From NCBI GenBank assembly GCA_964473155.1, contig CAYYNT010000014.1:1-64000 (forward strand): 64,000 nt of DNA, given 5' to 3'. Source of the stretch: JAJFUG01 sp964473155 (GTDB taxonomy: Bacteria > Gemmatimonadota > Glassbacteria > GWA2-58-10). The notes under the pieces were generated by a model that was not told the DNA's origin, searched no databases, and saw nothing but the letters and a program-made list of their open reading frames with translations. Both the position numbers and the translations under genes were made by a program. Shown one piece after another: positions 40,471-49,503 of the stretch (the first letter of the stretch is position 1; the number at the start of each line of letters is the position of its first letter).

Positions 40471-40689
40471 TCATTTGTACCGGTACGTTATCCGTCCGCG
40501 GCTGAGGTCATACGGGCTTAGCTCGAGAGCCACCTTGTCTCCGGGAAGAATCCGGATGAAATTCATCCGCATCTTTCCGCTTATGTGAGCCAGGACCTCG
40601 TGCTTGTTTTCAAGCTCCACCCGGAACATCGCATTCGGCAGCGGCTCGATCACCGTACCGGTCACCTGAATTGCATCTTCCTTAGGCAT
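40471..40689 (-). CDS. infA: Translation initiation factor IF-1
   Basis: A 72-residue S1/OB-fold protein that occupies the ribosomal A site during initiation. Family features are IQVTGTVIEPLPNAMFRVELEN, HISGKMRMNFIRILPGDKV and ELSPYDLSRGRITYRYK. Located between map and rpmJ. Confidence 0.98.
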   Translation of the reverse strand: MPKEDAIQVTGTVIEPLPNAMFRVELENKHEVLAHISGKMRMNFIRILPGDKVALELSPYDLSRGRITYRYK

Positions 40690-40724
40690 AAAGTTTCCTG
40701 CAAAAGTGTTGAGCCGGCGCTGTT

Positions 40725-41477
40725 TCAGGCCAGGGTCAATATCTCAGGACCGTTCGGCCCCACGGCGATTGTGTGCTCTATGTGCGCACTGAGCTTACCA
40801 TCCGCCGTGACAACAGTCCATTTGTCATCGAGGGTCCGAACATTGTGGGTCCCCTCGTTAACCATCGGCTCAATGGCCAGCACCAGCCCTTCTTTCAGCG
40901 GATAACCGATTTTCGGCCGCCCGTAATTCGGCACCTGCGGGTCCTCGTGCAGGCTCTGTCCGATTCCGTGTCCCACCAGGTCCCGGACCACGGAATATCT
41001 GTCCGCCTCCGCCACTTTCTGAACCGCTGCCCCGATATCCCCGATCCGGTTGTTGACCACCGCCTGCGCGATCCCGGCCTCCAGCGCCCGCCGGCAACTG
41101 TCGATAAGCCTTGCCCGGCGCTCATCCGCCGGTCCGACACAAAACGTGGCCGCGGCATCGGCGTAGTATCCGCGGTGGAACGCGCCGACATCGACGCTCA
41201 CCACATCCCCTTCTTTAAGCCTGCGGCCGCTCTTGGGAATCCCATGAACGACCTCATCGTTCAGGGAGACACAGAGCGTATTCGGGAACCCGCCATAACC
41301 TTTGAATGCCGGCCGGCTGTCCGGATACGACAGGATAATGGACTCGGCAATCTCATCCAGTTCAAGAGTCGAAATGCCCGGACGTATTTCTTGTTCCATC
41401 CTGGCCAGCACCTCGGCCACTATCTTGCCCGCTTCCCTGATCTTATCAATCTCGAAACGAGTCTTGAGAAACACCAT
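40725..41477 (-). CDS. map: Methionine aminopeptidase, type I
   Basis: Removes the initiator methionine from nascent proteins. The 250-residue length is standard for type Ia without extensions. Metal ligands are visible in DVGAFHRGYYADAAATF (both Asp), GHGIGQSLHEDPQVPNYG (His), AIEPMVNEG (Glu) and the final AHIEHTIAV (Glu). Located directly after secY; adk, which usually separates them, is missing. Confidence 0.97.
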   Translation of the reverse strand: MVFLKTRFEIDKIREAGKIVAEVLARMEQEIRPGISTLELDEIAESIILSYPDSRPAFKGYGGFPNTLCVSLNDEVVHGIPKSGRRLKEGDVVSVDVGAFHRGYYADAAATFCVGPADERRARLIDSCRRALEAGIAQAVVNNRIGDIGAAVQKVAEADRYSVVRDLVGHGIGQSLHEDPQVPNYGRPKIGYPLKEGLVLAIEPMVNEGTHNVRTLDDKWTVVTADGKLSAHIEHTIAVGPNGPEILTLA

Positions 41478-41493
41478 CTGCGTTCACTCCCGG

Positions 41494-42798
41494 TCACATT
41501 GAACGGCGGCTGGGCAGTTTGCCCTTCTTCATGAAGCCATCGTAGTGACGGATAAGCAGGTGGCTCTCCATCTGCTGAATCGTGTCAAGCGCCACACCAA
41601 CCACAATCAGCAGGCTGGTGCCGCCGAAATAGAACGGCACGTTCATCCATCGCATCAGGTACATAGGCAGGACCGCAATCGCAGCCAGGAAAATCGAGCC
41701 TGGCAGAGTGATGCGTGTCAGGACCCGGTCGATATATTCGGCCGTCTTCGCGCCCGGACGTATGCCGGGGATAAAACCGCCCTGGCGCTTGAAATTCTCC
41801 GCCAGGTCCACCGGGTTGAAAATCACCGCGGTGTAGAAATAGGTGAAGAAAATAATCATCAGCGTGTAGATGATCACATACGAATCCGTACGCGGCTGAA
41901 ACCAGGCGGCGATATCCTCCAGAATGCTTCCCGGGGCCAGGAACGTGCCCAGAGTCGCCGGCACGACAATAATCGACTGGGCGAAAATGATCGGCATGAC
42001 ACCGGCGCTGTTTATTCTCAGCGGCAGGTGCGTCTGCTGCCCGCCCATCACCTTGCGTCCGACCATGCGTTTCGGGATCTGGATCGGTATCTTGCGCGCG
42101 CCCAGGGTCATCACGATCACGCCGGCGACGATCGCCACCATCACCACAATCAGCAGCAGCATCGGGATTATCCCGATCACGTCGTTACGCAGCATTTCGA
42201 TCGACTGGAAAATCGCGCCGGGGAAACGGTCCACGATTCCGAAGAAAATCAGCAGGCTCATGCCGTTGCCGATCCCGCGCTCCGTTATCTGCTCACCCAG
42301 CCACATTATGAAGACTGCGCCAGTAGTCAGGGTGACGACAGTGGTCACCCGGAACATCCAGAGGTTCTGCATGCTCACCGCGCCAAGGCTCTGCAGGAAT
42401 GTGGCTATACCCACGGCCTGGATGAAACTGAGCACCACTGTTCCGTAACGCGTGTACTGGTTGATCTTCTTGCGCCCCTCCTCGCCCTCCTTCATCAGCT
42501 TCTCGAAATACGGAAACACCGGGGGCAGGAGCTGGAAAATAATGGACGAACTGATATAGGGCATGATTCCCAGCGCAAAAACCGTGGCGCGCTGGAGCGC
42601 TCCGCCGGCGAACATGTCCATCAGGCCGAACAGGGTATTCTGCTGACTCCCGAACCACTCCATCAGCCGGCCGACATCTATTCCGGGAGTGGTAAGATGC
42701 CCGCCGATACGGTAGATGATCACGATCAGCAGGGTGAAACCGAGTTTCCTTTTAAGTTCGGGAACATTAAATATGTTCTGCAGTCCCTGTACCGGCAT
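41494..42798 (-). CDS. secY: Protein translocase subunit SecY
   Basis: Ten-helix channel of the Sec translocon, 434 residues. Motifs are FNVPELKRKLGFTLLIVIIYRIGGHLTTPGID, the plug/helix 2 region (GGALQRATVFALGIMPYISSSIIFQLL) and LPLRINSAGVMPIIFAQSI. The C-terminus reads SHLLIRHYDGFMKKGKLPSRR. Its ATG overlaps the rplO stop as TAATG. Confidence 0.98.
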   Translation of the reverse strand: MPVQGLQNIFNVPELKRKLGFTLLIVIIYRIGGHLTTPGIDVGRLMEWFGSQQNTLFGLMDMFAGGALQRATVFALGIMPYISSSIIFQLLPPVFPYFEKLMKEGEEGRKKINQYTRYGTVVLSFIQAVGIATFLQSLGAVSMQNLWMFRVTTVVTLTTGAVFIMWLGEQITERGIGNGMSLLIFFGIVDRFPGAIFQSIEMLRNDVIGIIPMLLLIVVMVAIVAGVIVMTLGARKIPIQIPKRMVGRKVMGGQQTHLPLRINSAGVMPIIFAQSIIVVPATLGTFLAPGSILEDIAAWFQPRTDSYVIIYTLMIIFFTYFYTAVIFNPVDLAENFKRQGGFIPGIRPGAKTAEYIDRVLTRITLPGSIFLAAIAVLPMYLMRWMNVPFYFGGTSLLIVVGVALDTIQQMESHLLIRHYDGFMKKGKLPSRRSM

Positions 42799-43238
42799 TA
42801 AAGCACCTCCACCTTGCCGCCTGCGGCCTCGATCATCTCACGGGCCTTGGCGCTGAAAGCGTGGGCGGAAACCGAGACAGCGAAAGTCAACTCACCCTTG
42901 GCCAGGACCTTGACCGGACCCTTGTTACGGCTGATCAGTCCCAAGTCGGCCATATCATCCGGGGTAAGGCTTTCACGCTGCCCGATGCGGCTGATATCCT
43001 GCAGGTTCACCACCTGGTACTCAGTACGGAAGGGGTTGAAAAATCCGCGCTTCGGGATGCGGCGCTGCAGAGGCATCTGTCCGCCCTCAAACCCGGCGCG
43101 CACCTTGCCGCCGCTGCGCGCTCTCTGTCCCTTGTGGCCGCGCCCGGCCGTATTGCCATGACCGGTGCCGCGCCCGCGTCCAACACGCTTGCGCTCCTTG
43201 TTCGCCCCCTCGGGTTTTTTAAGATCAGACAACTTCAT
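42798..43238 (-). CDS. rplO: 50S ribosomal protein L15
   Basis: Late-assembling 23S-binding protein, 146 residues, with the glycine/arginine-rich N-terminal extension (KRVGRGRGTGHGNTAGRGHKGQRARSG) that threads into the subunit and a globular C-terminus ending in IEAAGGKVEVL. Precedes secY in the spc order. Confidence 0.97.
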   Translation of the reverse strand: MKLSDLKKPEGANKERKRVGRGRGTGHGNTAGRGHKGQRARSGGKVRAGFEGGQMPLQRRIPKRGFFNPFRTEYQVVNLQDISRIGQRESLTPDDMADLGLISRNKGPVKVLAKGELTFAVSVSAHAFSAKAREMIEAAGGKVEVL

Positions 43239-43299
43239 CGGACCGTTCCATTCTTAGAGTTTTAGCTTTGTCTGAAGGCTTCTGTCTGAAGTCTCAGTC

Positions 43300-43485
43300 T
43301 CAGTCGGCTTCCTCGACTTTGACCAGGTGGCGCACTTTGAAAACCATCCCGCGAACCTGCGGGGTGTCGCCGTGCACGACACTGGTCTGATGGCGCGTAA
43401 GGTTCAGCGCCTCGAGGGTGGCACGCTGTTTCGGGGGAGCGCCGATCCCGCTCTTTATCTGAGTGATTTTCAGTTTCTTAGTCAC
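43300..43485 (-). CDS. rpmD: 50S ribosomal protein L30
   Basis: A 61-residue protein matching L30 from KLKITQIKSGIGAPPKQRATLEALNL to VRGMVFKVRHLVKV. It overlaps the rpsE stop by eight bases, implying coupling. L30 is lost in some phyla; here it is present. Confidence 0.95.
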   Translation of the reverse strand: MTKKLKITQIKSGIGAPPKQRATLEALNLTRHQTSVVHGDTPQVRGMVFKVRHLVKVEEAD

Positions 43486-44008
43486 AGGTCGCCTCCATCA
43501 TGACCCGGTCGCCGCGGGCCACCTCATCGCGTGTCACTCCGCGCAGGCGGGCGACAGCGTCGAGCGTGGTCATGCTGAGCAGACCTGCCAGCGTGGCCTT
43601 GGCCATGTTATGCGGGTTATTAGAGCCCAGCGACTTGGACAGAATGTTCTGAATCCCGGCGCATTCGAGCACCGCGCGAACGCTGCTTCCAGCGATCACG
43701 CCGGCGCCTGGCGCGGCGGGTTTCAGCAGGACACGGCCGGCGCCGAATTCACCGACCACCTCGTGCGGTACCGTACCGCGGAGCACGGGCACTTCCAGCA
43801 TGTTCTTCTTGGCGATCTCCACTCCCTTGCGGATAGCGTCGCTCACCTCGTTGGCCTTGCCCATGCCCAGACCGACCTTCGACTTGCCATCGCCGACCGC
43901 CACCAGAGCGCTGAAACTGAAACGGCGTCCGCCTTTCACCACTTTCGCGCAACGGTTGATCGTGATGACATTCTCGATCAGTTCGCTTTTTTCCTTGTTG
44001 AAATCCAC
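43478..44008 (-). CDS. rpsE: 30S ribosomal protein S5
   Basis: Fidelity protein near the mRNA entry channel, 176 residues. Motifs are VITINRCAKVVKGGRRFSFSALVAVGDGKSKVGLG and LKPAAPGAGVIAGSSVRAVLECAGIQNILSKSLGSNNPHN. The spectinomycin loop (VVKGG) looks wild type. Between rplR and rpmD. Confidence 0.98.
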   Translation of the reverse strand: MDFNKEKSELIENVITINRCAKVVKGGRRFSFSALVAVGDGKSKVGLGMGKANEVSDAIRKGVEIAKKNMLEVPVLRGTVPHEVVGEFGAGRVLLKPAAPGAGVIAGSSVRAVLECAGIQNILSKSLGSNNPHNMAKATLAGLLSMTTLDAVARLRGVTRDEVARGDRVMMEATCD

Positions 44009-44057
44009 TTCCGCAACTCCTTGCCAGGAATTTCAGGATACAGATATTATTTCGCTG

Positions 44058-44417
44058 TCAGAACTCCAGGCCGCCTTCACGGGCGCCCTCGGCGAAAGCC
44101 TTGATCCGGCCGTGATACAGGTAACCGCCACGGTCGAACACCACCCGGGTGATACCCTTTTCGACCGCCTTGCGGGCCAGCGTCATGCCGACCAGCTTGC
44201 TGACTTCCGTCTTCTTCTTCCCGCTGCAGTCGATCTCACCGTTCAGGGAAGAAATACCCAGCAGCGTCACCCCGCGCTTGTCATCGACAATCTGCGCTTC
44301 GATGTTCTTCAGCGAGCGGTGAACAACCAGGCGGGGACGCTCGGTGCTGCCGGAGATGTTTTTCCGGATACGCACATGTCTTTTCAATCGTGCTGTTTCT
44401 CTGTCGAACGCCTTCAT
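44058..44417 (-). CDS. rplR: 50S ribosomal protein L18
   Basis: 5S rRNA-binding protein, 119 residues, with RHVRIRKNISGSTERPRLVVHRSLKNIEAQIVDD and the C-terminal RVVFDRGGYLYHGRIKAFAEGAREGGLEF. In the normal place between rplF and rpsE. Confidence 0.98.
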   Translation of the reverse strand: MKAFDRETARLKRHVRIRKNISGSTERPRLVVHRSLKNIEAQIVDDKRGVTLLGISSLNGEIDCSGKKKTEVSKLVGMTLARKAVEKGITRVVFDRGGYLYHGRIKAFAEGAREGGLEF

Positions 44418-44502
44418 CGGTGTATTCCCGTACAGCTTGAGGATATGTTAGTTCCGCAGGCCTTCATCCCGAAGGGTTTCGGCCGGCGGTCAGATTACGC
44501 TG

Positions 44503-45051
44503 CTACTTGGCTCCAGCCTTGCCAGCCTTGCGCAGGATATGCTCGCCGTCATAATGTATGCCCTTGCCCTTGTAAGGCTCCGGCGGACGGTAACCACGGA
44601 TCTTTGCCGCAATTTCTCCTACAACCTGCTTGTTGATTCCATTTACCACAATCTGGGTCGGCGCCGGGACCTCGAAAGAAACACCGTCCGGCGGAACAAC
44701 CTCGATCTGATGTGAGAACCCCAGGTCCAGAGTAAGGGCGCCCTTGGTCTTGCTGCTCATGGAGGCCTTGTAACCGACGCCCTCGATGGCCAGACGCTTG
44801 GTGAAGCCAGTGGTGACTCCGGTGACCGCATTCAGCACCAGGGTTCTGGTCAATCCATGCAACGAGCGGTTGAACTTGTTGTCATCCGGACGGCGCACCA
44901 CAATCTGATCCTCTGTGATTTCGAGGATCATGTTACGATGAATGCGCTCGACATTTTTACCCTTCGGGCCAGCAACCACGAGATTGTCATTCTCGCGGCT
45001 GATAGTAACTCCCTTGGGCAGTTGAATCGGCAGTTTTCCTATGCGGGACAC
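44503..45051 (-). CDS. rplF: 50S ribosomal protein L6
   Basis: Two-domain 23S-binding protein near the factor-binding site, 182 residues. MSRIGKLPIQLPKGV at the start, FTKRLAIEGVGYKA in the middle and GYRPPEPYKGKGIHYDGEHILRKAGKAG at the end are diagnostic. Between rpsH and rplR. Confidence 0.98.
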   Translation of the reverse strand: MSRIGKLPIQLPKGVTISRENDNLVVAGPKGKNVERIHRNMILEITEDQIVVRRPDDNKFNRSLHGLTRTLVLNAVTGVTTGFTKRLAIEGVGYKASMSSKTKGALTLDLGFSHQIEVVPPDGVSFEVPAPTQIVVNGINKQVVGEIAAKIRGYRPPEPYKGKGIHYDGEHILRKAGKAGAK

Positions 45052-45114
45052 GAGGTCCTCCCGTATTTACCTCAGATTACTGAGATCGAATTGATAACCG
45101 CAAATTACCGGGCC

Positions 45115-45513
45115 TCACCAGACCTCGGCCAGCACCTCGCCGCCCACATGCAGCTTACGCGCCTCGCGGTCGGTGATAACTCCCCTGGAGGTGGAAATTA
45201 TCGTCAGTCCCAGACCGTTACGAACACGTTTCAGCTCCTCGGACGCGCGATAGATGCGAAGACCGGGTTTGCTTACCCTGCGTGAACCTATCATCGCCGG
45301 AACATCGCCAGGACCGTATTTCAGATAGATCCTCAGGATGCCCTGATAATTGCCGGGAACCTCGCGCCAGTTGCGGATCATGTTCTCCCGCATCAGGATA
45401 CGGGCGATTTCCCGTTTCAGGTTCGACGAGGGAACGTCCACCCGGATATGCTTGGCCTTATACCCGTTACGGATGCGGGTCAGCATATCGGAAATGGGGT
45501 CAGTCATCGTCAT
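45115..45513 (-). CDS. rpsH: 30S ribosomal protein S8
   Basis: Primary 16S rRNA-binding protein, 132 residues from the ATG at 45511-45513, after GAGAGAG. A second in-frame ATG two codons later (MTDPISDML) is possible. The C-terminus reads STSRGVITDREARKLHVGGEVLAEVW. In E. coli S8 represses the spc operon through the rplE region. A longer frame upstream is not conserved. Confidence 0.97.
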   Translation of the reverse strand: MTMTDPISDMLTRIRNGYKAKHIRVDVPSSNLKREIARILMRENMIRNWREVPGNYQGILRIYLKYGPGDVPAMIGSRRVSKPGLRIYRASEELKRVRNGLGLTIISTSRGVITDREARKLHVGGEVLAEVW

Positions 45514-45604
45514 TTTGCTCTCTCTGCGCTGTATTATTCGTTTTTTCATGCCGGCCGCCTGACCTGGCGGCCCGCTCAATCATATTCGATTTATTCGGCG
45601 CCTC

Positions 45605-45790
45605 TTACCAGCTCGCCTTACGCACGCCCGGTATCTTGCCCTGAAGGGCGAGCTGACGCAGGCAGATGCGGCAAAGGCCGAACTTGCGGTAATACGCCCG
45701 CGAGCGGCCGCACCTCTTGCAGCGGTTGTACTGGCGCACCTTGAATTTTGGCTTGCCGTTGCATTTCTCGATCAAGGCTTTCCTGGCCAC
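45605..45790 (-). CDS. rpsN: 30S ribosomal protein S14, type Z (zinc-binding)
   Basis: A 61-residue short S14 with two CxxC pairs (CKRCGRSRAYYRKFGLCRIC), the zinc-binding form. It starts with a GTG (45788-45790) and ends in GKIPGVRKASW. Lies between rplE and rpsH. Confidence 0.97.
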   Translation of the reverse strand: MARKALIEKCNGKPKFKVRQYNRCKRCGRSRAYYRKFGLCRICLRQLALQGKIPGVRKASW

Positions 45791-45834
45791 TTATTCACCC
45801 TCTTTTTCTGGATGAGGTTCCTGTATTAGCCGCC

Positions 45835-46392
45835 TCAGGCGGTCCGTTGCGCAGCGGTTCGGAACGGCATTCCCAGCTCGCGCAGCAGAGCGAAAGCCTG
45901 GTCGTCCTTCTCCGTCGTGGTCACAAAAGTGATGTCCATCCCGTGCAGTTTCTCGATCTTGTCGAAATCGATCTCGGGGAAGATAACCTGCTCCTTGACT
46001 CCAAGAGTGTAGTTACCCCGCCCGTCAAAACTCTTGTTCGGAATGCCGCGGAAATCGCGGATGCGCGGTATGGCCACACTGATCAGGCGATCGACGAATT
46101 CCCACATCCGTTCGCCACGCAGTGTCACCCGGCAGCCGATCTTCATACCGCCGCGGAGTTTGAAATTGGAGATCGATTTCTTGGCGCGTGTAATTACGGC
46201 ATGCTGCCCGGTGATCTGGCGCAGCTCCTGCTGGGCGGTTTCCAGTTCCTTGGGGTTCTGGATCGCCGAACCCATGCCGCAGTTGATCACAACCTTTTCG
46301 AGACGCGGCACATCGAGGATGTTCTTGATGCCGAACTCTTCCTTCAACTTCGGCTGAATCACTTTGTTGTATTTCTCTTTGAGTCTGGCCAT
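45835..46392 (-). CDS. rplE: 50S ribosomal protein L5
   Basis: 5S rRNA-binding protein that forms bridge B1b, 185 residues. Motifs are LEKVVINCGMGSAIQN, AKKSISNFKLRGGMKIGCRVTLRGERMWEFVDRL and the C-terminal DITFVTTTEKDDQAFALLRELGMPF. Between rplX and rpsN. Confidence 0.98.
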   Translation of the reverse strand: MARLKEKYNKVIQPKLKEEFGIKNILDVPRLEKVVINCGMGSAIQNPKELETAQQELRQITGQHAVITRAKKSISNFKLRGGMKIGCRVTLRGERMWEFVDRLISVAIPRIRDFRGIPNKSFDGRGNYTLGVKEQVIFPEIDFDKIEKLHGMDITFVTTTEKDDQAFALLRELGMPFRTAAQRTA

Positions 46393-46464
46393 CGCCTGTA
46401 TACCTGCTTGTTAGAAATTCATCCCTTTAGACGGCGAGAATCCGGACCGCAGCGGACGGCTGTT

Positions 46465-46797
46465 TCAGGTCCTCGGTTTTTTAGGCAGAACCTCACCGCT
46501 CTTCTTGCTGATCCTGACCTTGCTGCCCTTCTCATCGTTCAGTTTGCTGCTGCGTACACGCACTCCCTTGCCGCTCTTGTCATCGAAAAGCATCAGGTTG
46601 CTCACGTGGATCGGGGCTTCCTTCTCCACTATTCCACCCTGAGGGCTTTTCTGCGTCGGGCGCTGATGGCGCTTGACCATATTCAGGCCCTTGACCAGTA
46701 CGCGTTCCTTGTCCGGGTACACCTTGAGCACTTCACCCGTGCGTCCCCGGTGGTTGCCGGATATAACTATCACCTTGTCATTCTTCACGATATGCAT
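46465..46797 (-). CDS. rplX: 50S ribosomal protein L24
   Basis: Assembly-initiating KOW protein, 110 residues. The KOW motif KNDKVIVISGNHRGRTGEVLKVYPDKERVLVKGLNMVKRH and GGIVEKEAPIHVSNLML identify it. Between rplN and rplE. Confidence 0.98.
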   Translation of the reverse strand: MHIVKNDKVIVISGNHRGRTGEVLKVYPDKERVLVKGLNMVKRHQRPTQKSPQGGIVEKEAPIHVSNLMLFDDKSGKGVRVRSSKLNDEKGSKVRISKKSGEVLPKKPRT

Positions 46798-46823
46798 CTT
46801 GAGGCGCCTTCGTTTCCGTGTGA

Positions 46824-47192
46824 TTAAAGCACTTCCGGGGCAAGTGAAACTATTTTCATGAACTGCTTCTCGCGCAGTTCCCTGGCCACCGGCCCAAAGA
46901 TACGGGTCGCCCGCGGCTCTTTCTTTTCGTCGATAATCACGGCCGCGTTTTCATCGAACCGGATATAACTCCCATCCTTCCGGCGTGTCTCCTTGGCGCA
47001 GCGCACCACCACCGCTTTGGCGACATCTCCCTTTCGGACGGCTCCGTTAGGCAGAGCATCCTTGACCGCCACGATGATAATGTCTCCGAGCCGGGCGTAG
47101 CGGCGGCGGGTTCCGCCAAGCACCCTGATGCAAAGCGCTCTTTTGGCTCCCGAGTTGTCCGCTATCCTGAGAATTGTTTCCTGCTGTATCAT
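46824..47192 (-). CDS. rplN: 50S ribosomal protein L14
   Basis: Interface protein binding 23S rRNA, 122 residues. It starts MIQQETILRIADNSGAKRALCIRVLGG and ends REKQFMKIVSLAPEVL, with the conserved RRKDGSYIRFDENAAVIID. Between rpsQ and rplX. Confidence 0.99.
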   Translation of the reverse strand: MIQQETILRIADNSGAKRALCIRVLGGTRRRYARLGDIIIVAVKDALPNGAVRKGDVAKAVVVRCAKETRRKDGSYIRFDENAAVIIDEKKEPRATRIFGPVARELREKQFMKIVSLAPEVL

Positions 47193-47266
47193 TTTCTTTC
47201 ACCTGTCCACGGTTTGGGAATTCGTTTTCCCGTTTTCGGCCGTTTACACCACTGCCCGGAGAGAGT

Positions 47267-47524
47267 TCACTCGACCACGCTGGAGATAACCTCCACCACG
47301 CGCCAGCACTTGTTTTTACTGATCGGGCGGGTCTCCATGATCCGGACCTGATCTCCGACCTTGCAGCGGTTGTCCTCATCGTGGGCCTGGAATTTCTTGG
47401 AGCGCCACACGGCTTTGCCGTAGACCGGATGATTGATCTTGCGTTGGATACGCACGATCACGGTCTTTTCCATCTTGTCGCTCACCACCATGCCGACACG
47501 TGTTTTACGAAAAGTTCTTTCCAT
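47267..47524 (-). CDS. rpsQ: 30S ribosomal protein S17
   Basis: 16S rRNA-binding OB-fold protein, 85 residues from the ATG at 47522-47524, seven bases after GGAG. Motifs are GMVVSDKMEKTVIVRIQRKINHPVYGK and GDQVRIMETRPISKNKCWRVVEV. An ATG five codons upstream overlaps the ribosome site and is less likely. Confidence 0.97.
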   Translation of the reverse strand: MERTFRKTRVGMVVSDKMEKTVIVRIQRKINHPVYGKAVWRSKKFQAHDEDNRCKVGDQVRIMETRPISKNKCWRVVEVISSVVE

Positions 47525-47568
47525 ATTTTTTCTCCACAATTACTGACGGCTGTTTTCCCGTTCACTCG

Positions 47569-47781
47569 TCAGGCGCCGGCGGCCTTCCCCGAAGCGGACT
47601 CTATCTGCTCGAGGATGGTCAGACAACGCGCTATATCCTTGCGCATGCGCCTGAGCTGCAGCGGATTATCAATCTTGTGCACGGAGTGACGGAAAGAGAG
47701 CCGGAAATACTCCTCTTTCAAGTCGCTCAACTTCTGACGGATTTCATCCGCGTTCAACTGTCTGATTTCCTGGGCTTTCAT
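47569..47781 (-). CDS. rpmC: 50S ribosomal protein L29
   Basis: A 70-residue two-helix protein at the tunnel exit (MKAQEIRQLNADEIRQKLSDLKEEYFRLSFRHSVHKIDNP). Its ATG overlaps the rplP stop as ATGA. Confidence 0.97.
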   Translation of the reverse strand: MKAQEIRQLNADEIRQKLSDLKEEYFRLSFRHSVHKIDNPLQLRRMRKDIARCLTILEQIESASGKAAGA

Positions 47782-48212
47782 TCTTCGGCCCCCTCCTCCG
47801 TTATGGTCTCCCGGAAGATGACCTTAGTCTTGATCGGGAGCTTGTGAGAGGCCAGACGTAAAGCCTCCATCGCCAGCTCGCGCTCGACTCCGCCGATCTC
47901 GAACATAATCCGGCCGTTCCTGACCACGGCCACCCAACCCTCCGGGGCGCCCTTTCCCTTGCCCATGCGGGTTTCAGCGGGTTTTTTGGTGATCGGCTTG
48001 TCCGGGAAAATCCGGATCCAGACTTTCCCGCCCCTCTTGATATGACGGGTCATCGCCACGCGGGCCGCCTCGATCTGACGGTTCGTGATCCATGCCGGTT
48101 CAAGAGCCTGGAGTCCGTATTCGCCGAAGCTCACGGATGAACCCCGCCACGCGGCCCCGTTCATGCGGCCGCGCTGCTGTTTCCTGTACTTGATTCTCTT
48201 CGGGGCAAGCAT
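47778..48212 (-). CDS. rplP: 50S ribosomal protein L16
   Basis: A 144-residue protein organising the A-site tRNA region. Features are MLAPKRIKYRKQQRGRMNG, FGEYGLQALEPAWITNRQIEAARVAMTRHIKRGGKVWIRIFPDKP and PEGWVAVVRNGRIMFEIGG. Arg at the hydroxylation site near residue 80 is present. Between rpsC and rpmC. Confidence 0.98.
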   Translation of the reverse strand: MLAPKRIKYRKQQRGRMNGAAWRGSSVSFGEYGLQALEPAWITNRQIEAARVAMTRHIKRGGKVWIRIFPDKPITKKPAETRMGKGKGAPEGWVAVVRNGRIMFEIGGVERELAMEALRLASHKLPIKTKVIFRETITEEGAEE

Positions 48213-48296
48213 TATTACTCCTCGAATTCAGGCCGGCTCATCAAACCGGCATTGCTTTGACTTTTCTGTTATTCCGGAAACCGCTGGCCGCTCCGG

Positions 48297-48977
48297 TCAG
48301 GAACGCGCCGAGGCGGACTCTGCCTTACGCCCGACGGCTGCATTGCGCCGCGGCTGTATCACTTCACCCTTGCAGATCCAGACCTTCACGCCGATAGTGC
48401 CGAAAGTCGTGTGCGACGTGCTGGTGGCATAATCGATATCAGCACGCAGAGTGTGCAGAGGCACCCGGCCCTCATGATAACCCTCGGAACGGGCGATTTC
48501 AGCCCCGCCCAGACGGCCGCCGCACTTGATCTTGATGCCCTGCGCGTTCATCCGCATTGCCGACGTCACGGCCTTCTTCATCGCCCGGCGGAAACTCACC
48601 CGCTGGCTCAACTGAAACGCGACCCCGTCGGAAACAAGCTGGCTGTCGAGCTCGGGGTTCTTGATCTCCTCGATCTTGATGAAAATCTCATCCTTCGAGA
48701 GATGCGCCAGTTCATCGCGCAGCTTGTCGACTTCCTGGCCCTTGCGTCCGATCACCACGCCCGGACGCGCCGTATGGATGACCACCGTCATCTTCTGCGG
48801 CGTACGCTCGATAACCACCTTGCTGATTGCGGCGTGCGACAGCCGGCTGTGCACGTACTTGCGGATCAGCTCGTCCTCTTTGAGCAGGCGCGAGAAATCA
48901 CGTTCCGAAAACCAGACCGATTCCCAGCCTTTGACTATTCCGAGTCTGAATCCAACTGGATGTGTCTTCTGACCCAC
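48297..48977 (-). CDS. rpsC: 30S ribosomal protein S3
   Basis: Head protein lining the mRNA entry with helicase function, 226 residues. It starts MGQKTHPVGFRLGIVKGWESVW; the KH domain has VVIGRKGQEVDKL; the C-terminal domain has GCGGRLGGAEIARSEGYHEGRVPLHTLRADIDY-like sequence. Between rplV and rplP. Confidence 0.98.
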   Translation of the reverse strand: MGQKTHPVGFRLGIVKGWESVWFSERDFSRLLKEDELIRKYVHSRLSHAAISKVVIERTPQKMTVVIHTARPGVVIGRKGQEVDKLRDELAHLSKDEIFIKIEEIKNPELDSQLVSDGVAFQLSQRVSFRRAMKKAVTSAMRMNAQGIKIKCGGRLGGAEIARSEGYHEGRVPLHTLRADIDYATSTSHTTFGTIGVKVWICKGEVIQPRRNAAVGRKAESASARS

Positions 48978-49043
48978 TTGAGACTCCTTATTGCCTTATA
49001 GTTTTCCCGCCGCCTGCGGCGCATGCCGTGAACCTGATCCGGC

Positions 49044-49403
49044 TCACCGCGCGGTTTCAGGCTCCGGGACATCCAGGGCCACTGAAATGTGGCTCGTTCG
49101 TTTCAACATCGGTGTCGCGCGACCCATCGCGCGCGGCAGCCAGCGTTTCATGGTCGGTCCCTGGTCCACCCGAATCTCCCTGATGATGATGCTCCTGGTG
49201 TCCAGGTCCATGCTGCCAAGCTGATTCACTGCGTTCGAATACGCAGACTGCACCAGCTTGCGCACAGGCAGGGAGGCCGCCTTGTGTGTATAGCGGAGAA
49301 TGGTGAACGCTTCCTCGATATTCTTTCCGCGGATCAGGTCGACCACGAGCTGGACCTTGCGCGAGGAGATGCGCACGTACTTGGCTTTCGCTTGAGCAAT
49401 CAT
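49044..49403 (-). CDS. rplV: 50S ribosomal protein L22
   Basis: Tunnel-lining protein, 119 residues from ATG 49401-49403, six bases after AGAG; an ATG at 49409 would abut the ribosome site. Motifs are YVRISSRKVQLVVDLIRGKNIEEAFTILRYTHKAA and the extended hairpin WLPRAMGRATPMLKRTSHI. Between rpsS and rpsC. Confidence 0.97.
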   Translation of the reverse strand: MIAQAKAKYVRISSRKVQLVVDLIRGKNIEEAFTILRYTHKAASLPVRKLVQSAYSNAVNQLGSMDLDTRSIIIREIRVDQGPTMKRWLPRAMGRATPMLKRTSHISVALDVPEPETAR

Positions 49404-49503
49404 CTTCATCTCTTGCAGATTGAGTTAAAACCTGCCGTCACCGGACCTCTGCGCAACGGCTAAACCCGTATTCCCTTTCATTCACTCCCGGCTCTTCACA
49501 TTC

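Noticed and set aside
41545..42801. A 418-codon plus-strand frame opposite secY, and similar long frames opposite fusA, tuf, rplC/rplD and the peptide transporter genes
   Set aside because: They are Arg/His/Gln-rich shadows of strongly supported genes, with no ribosome sites or family motifs.
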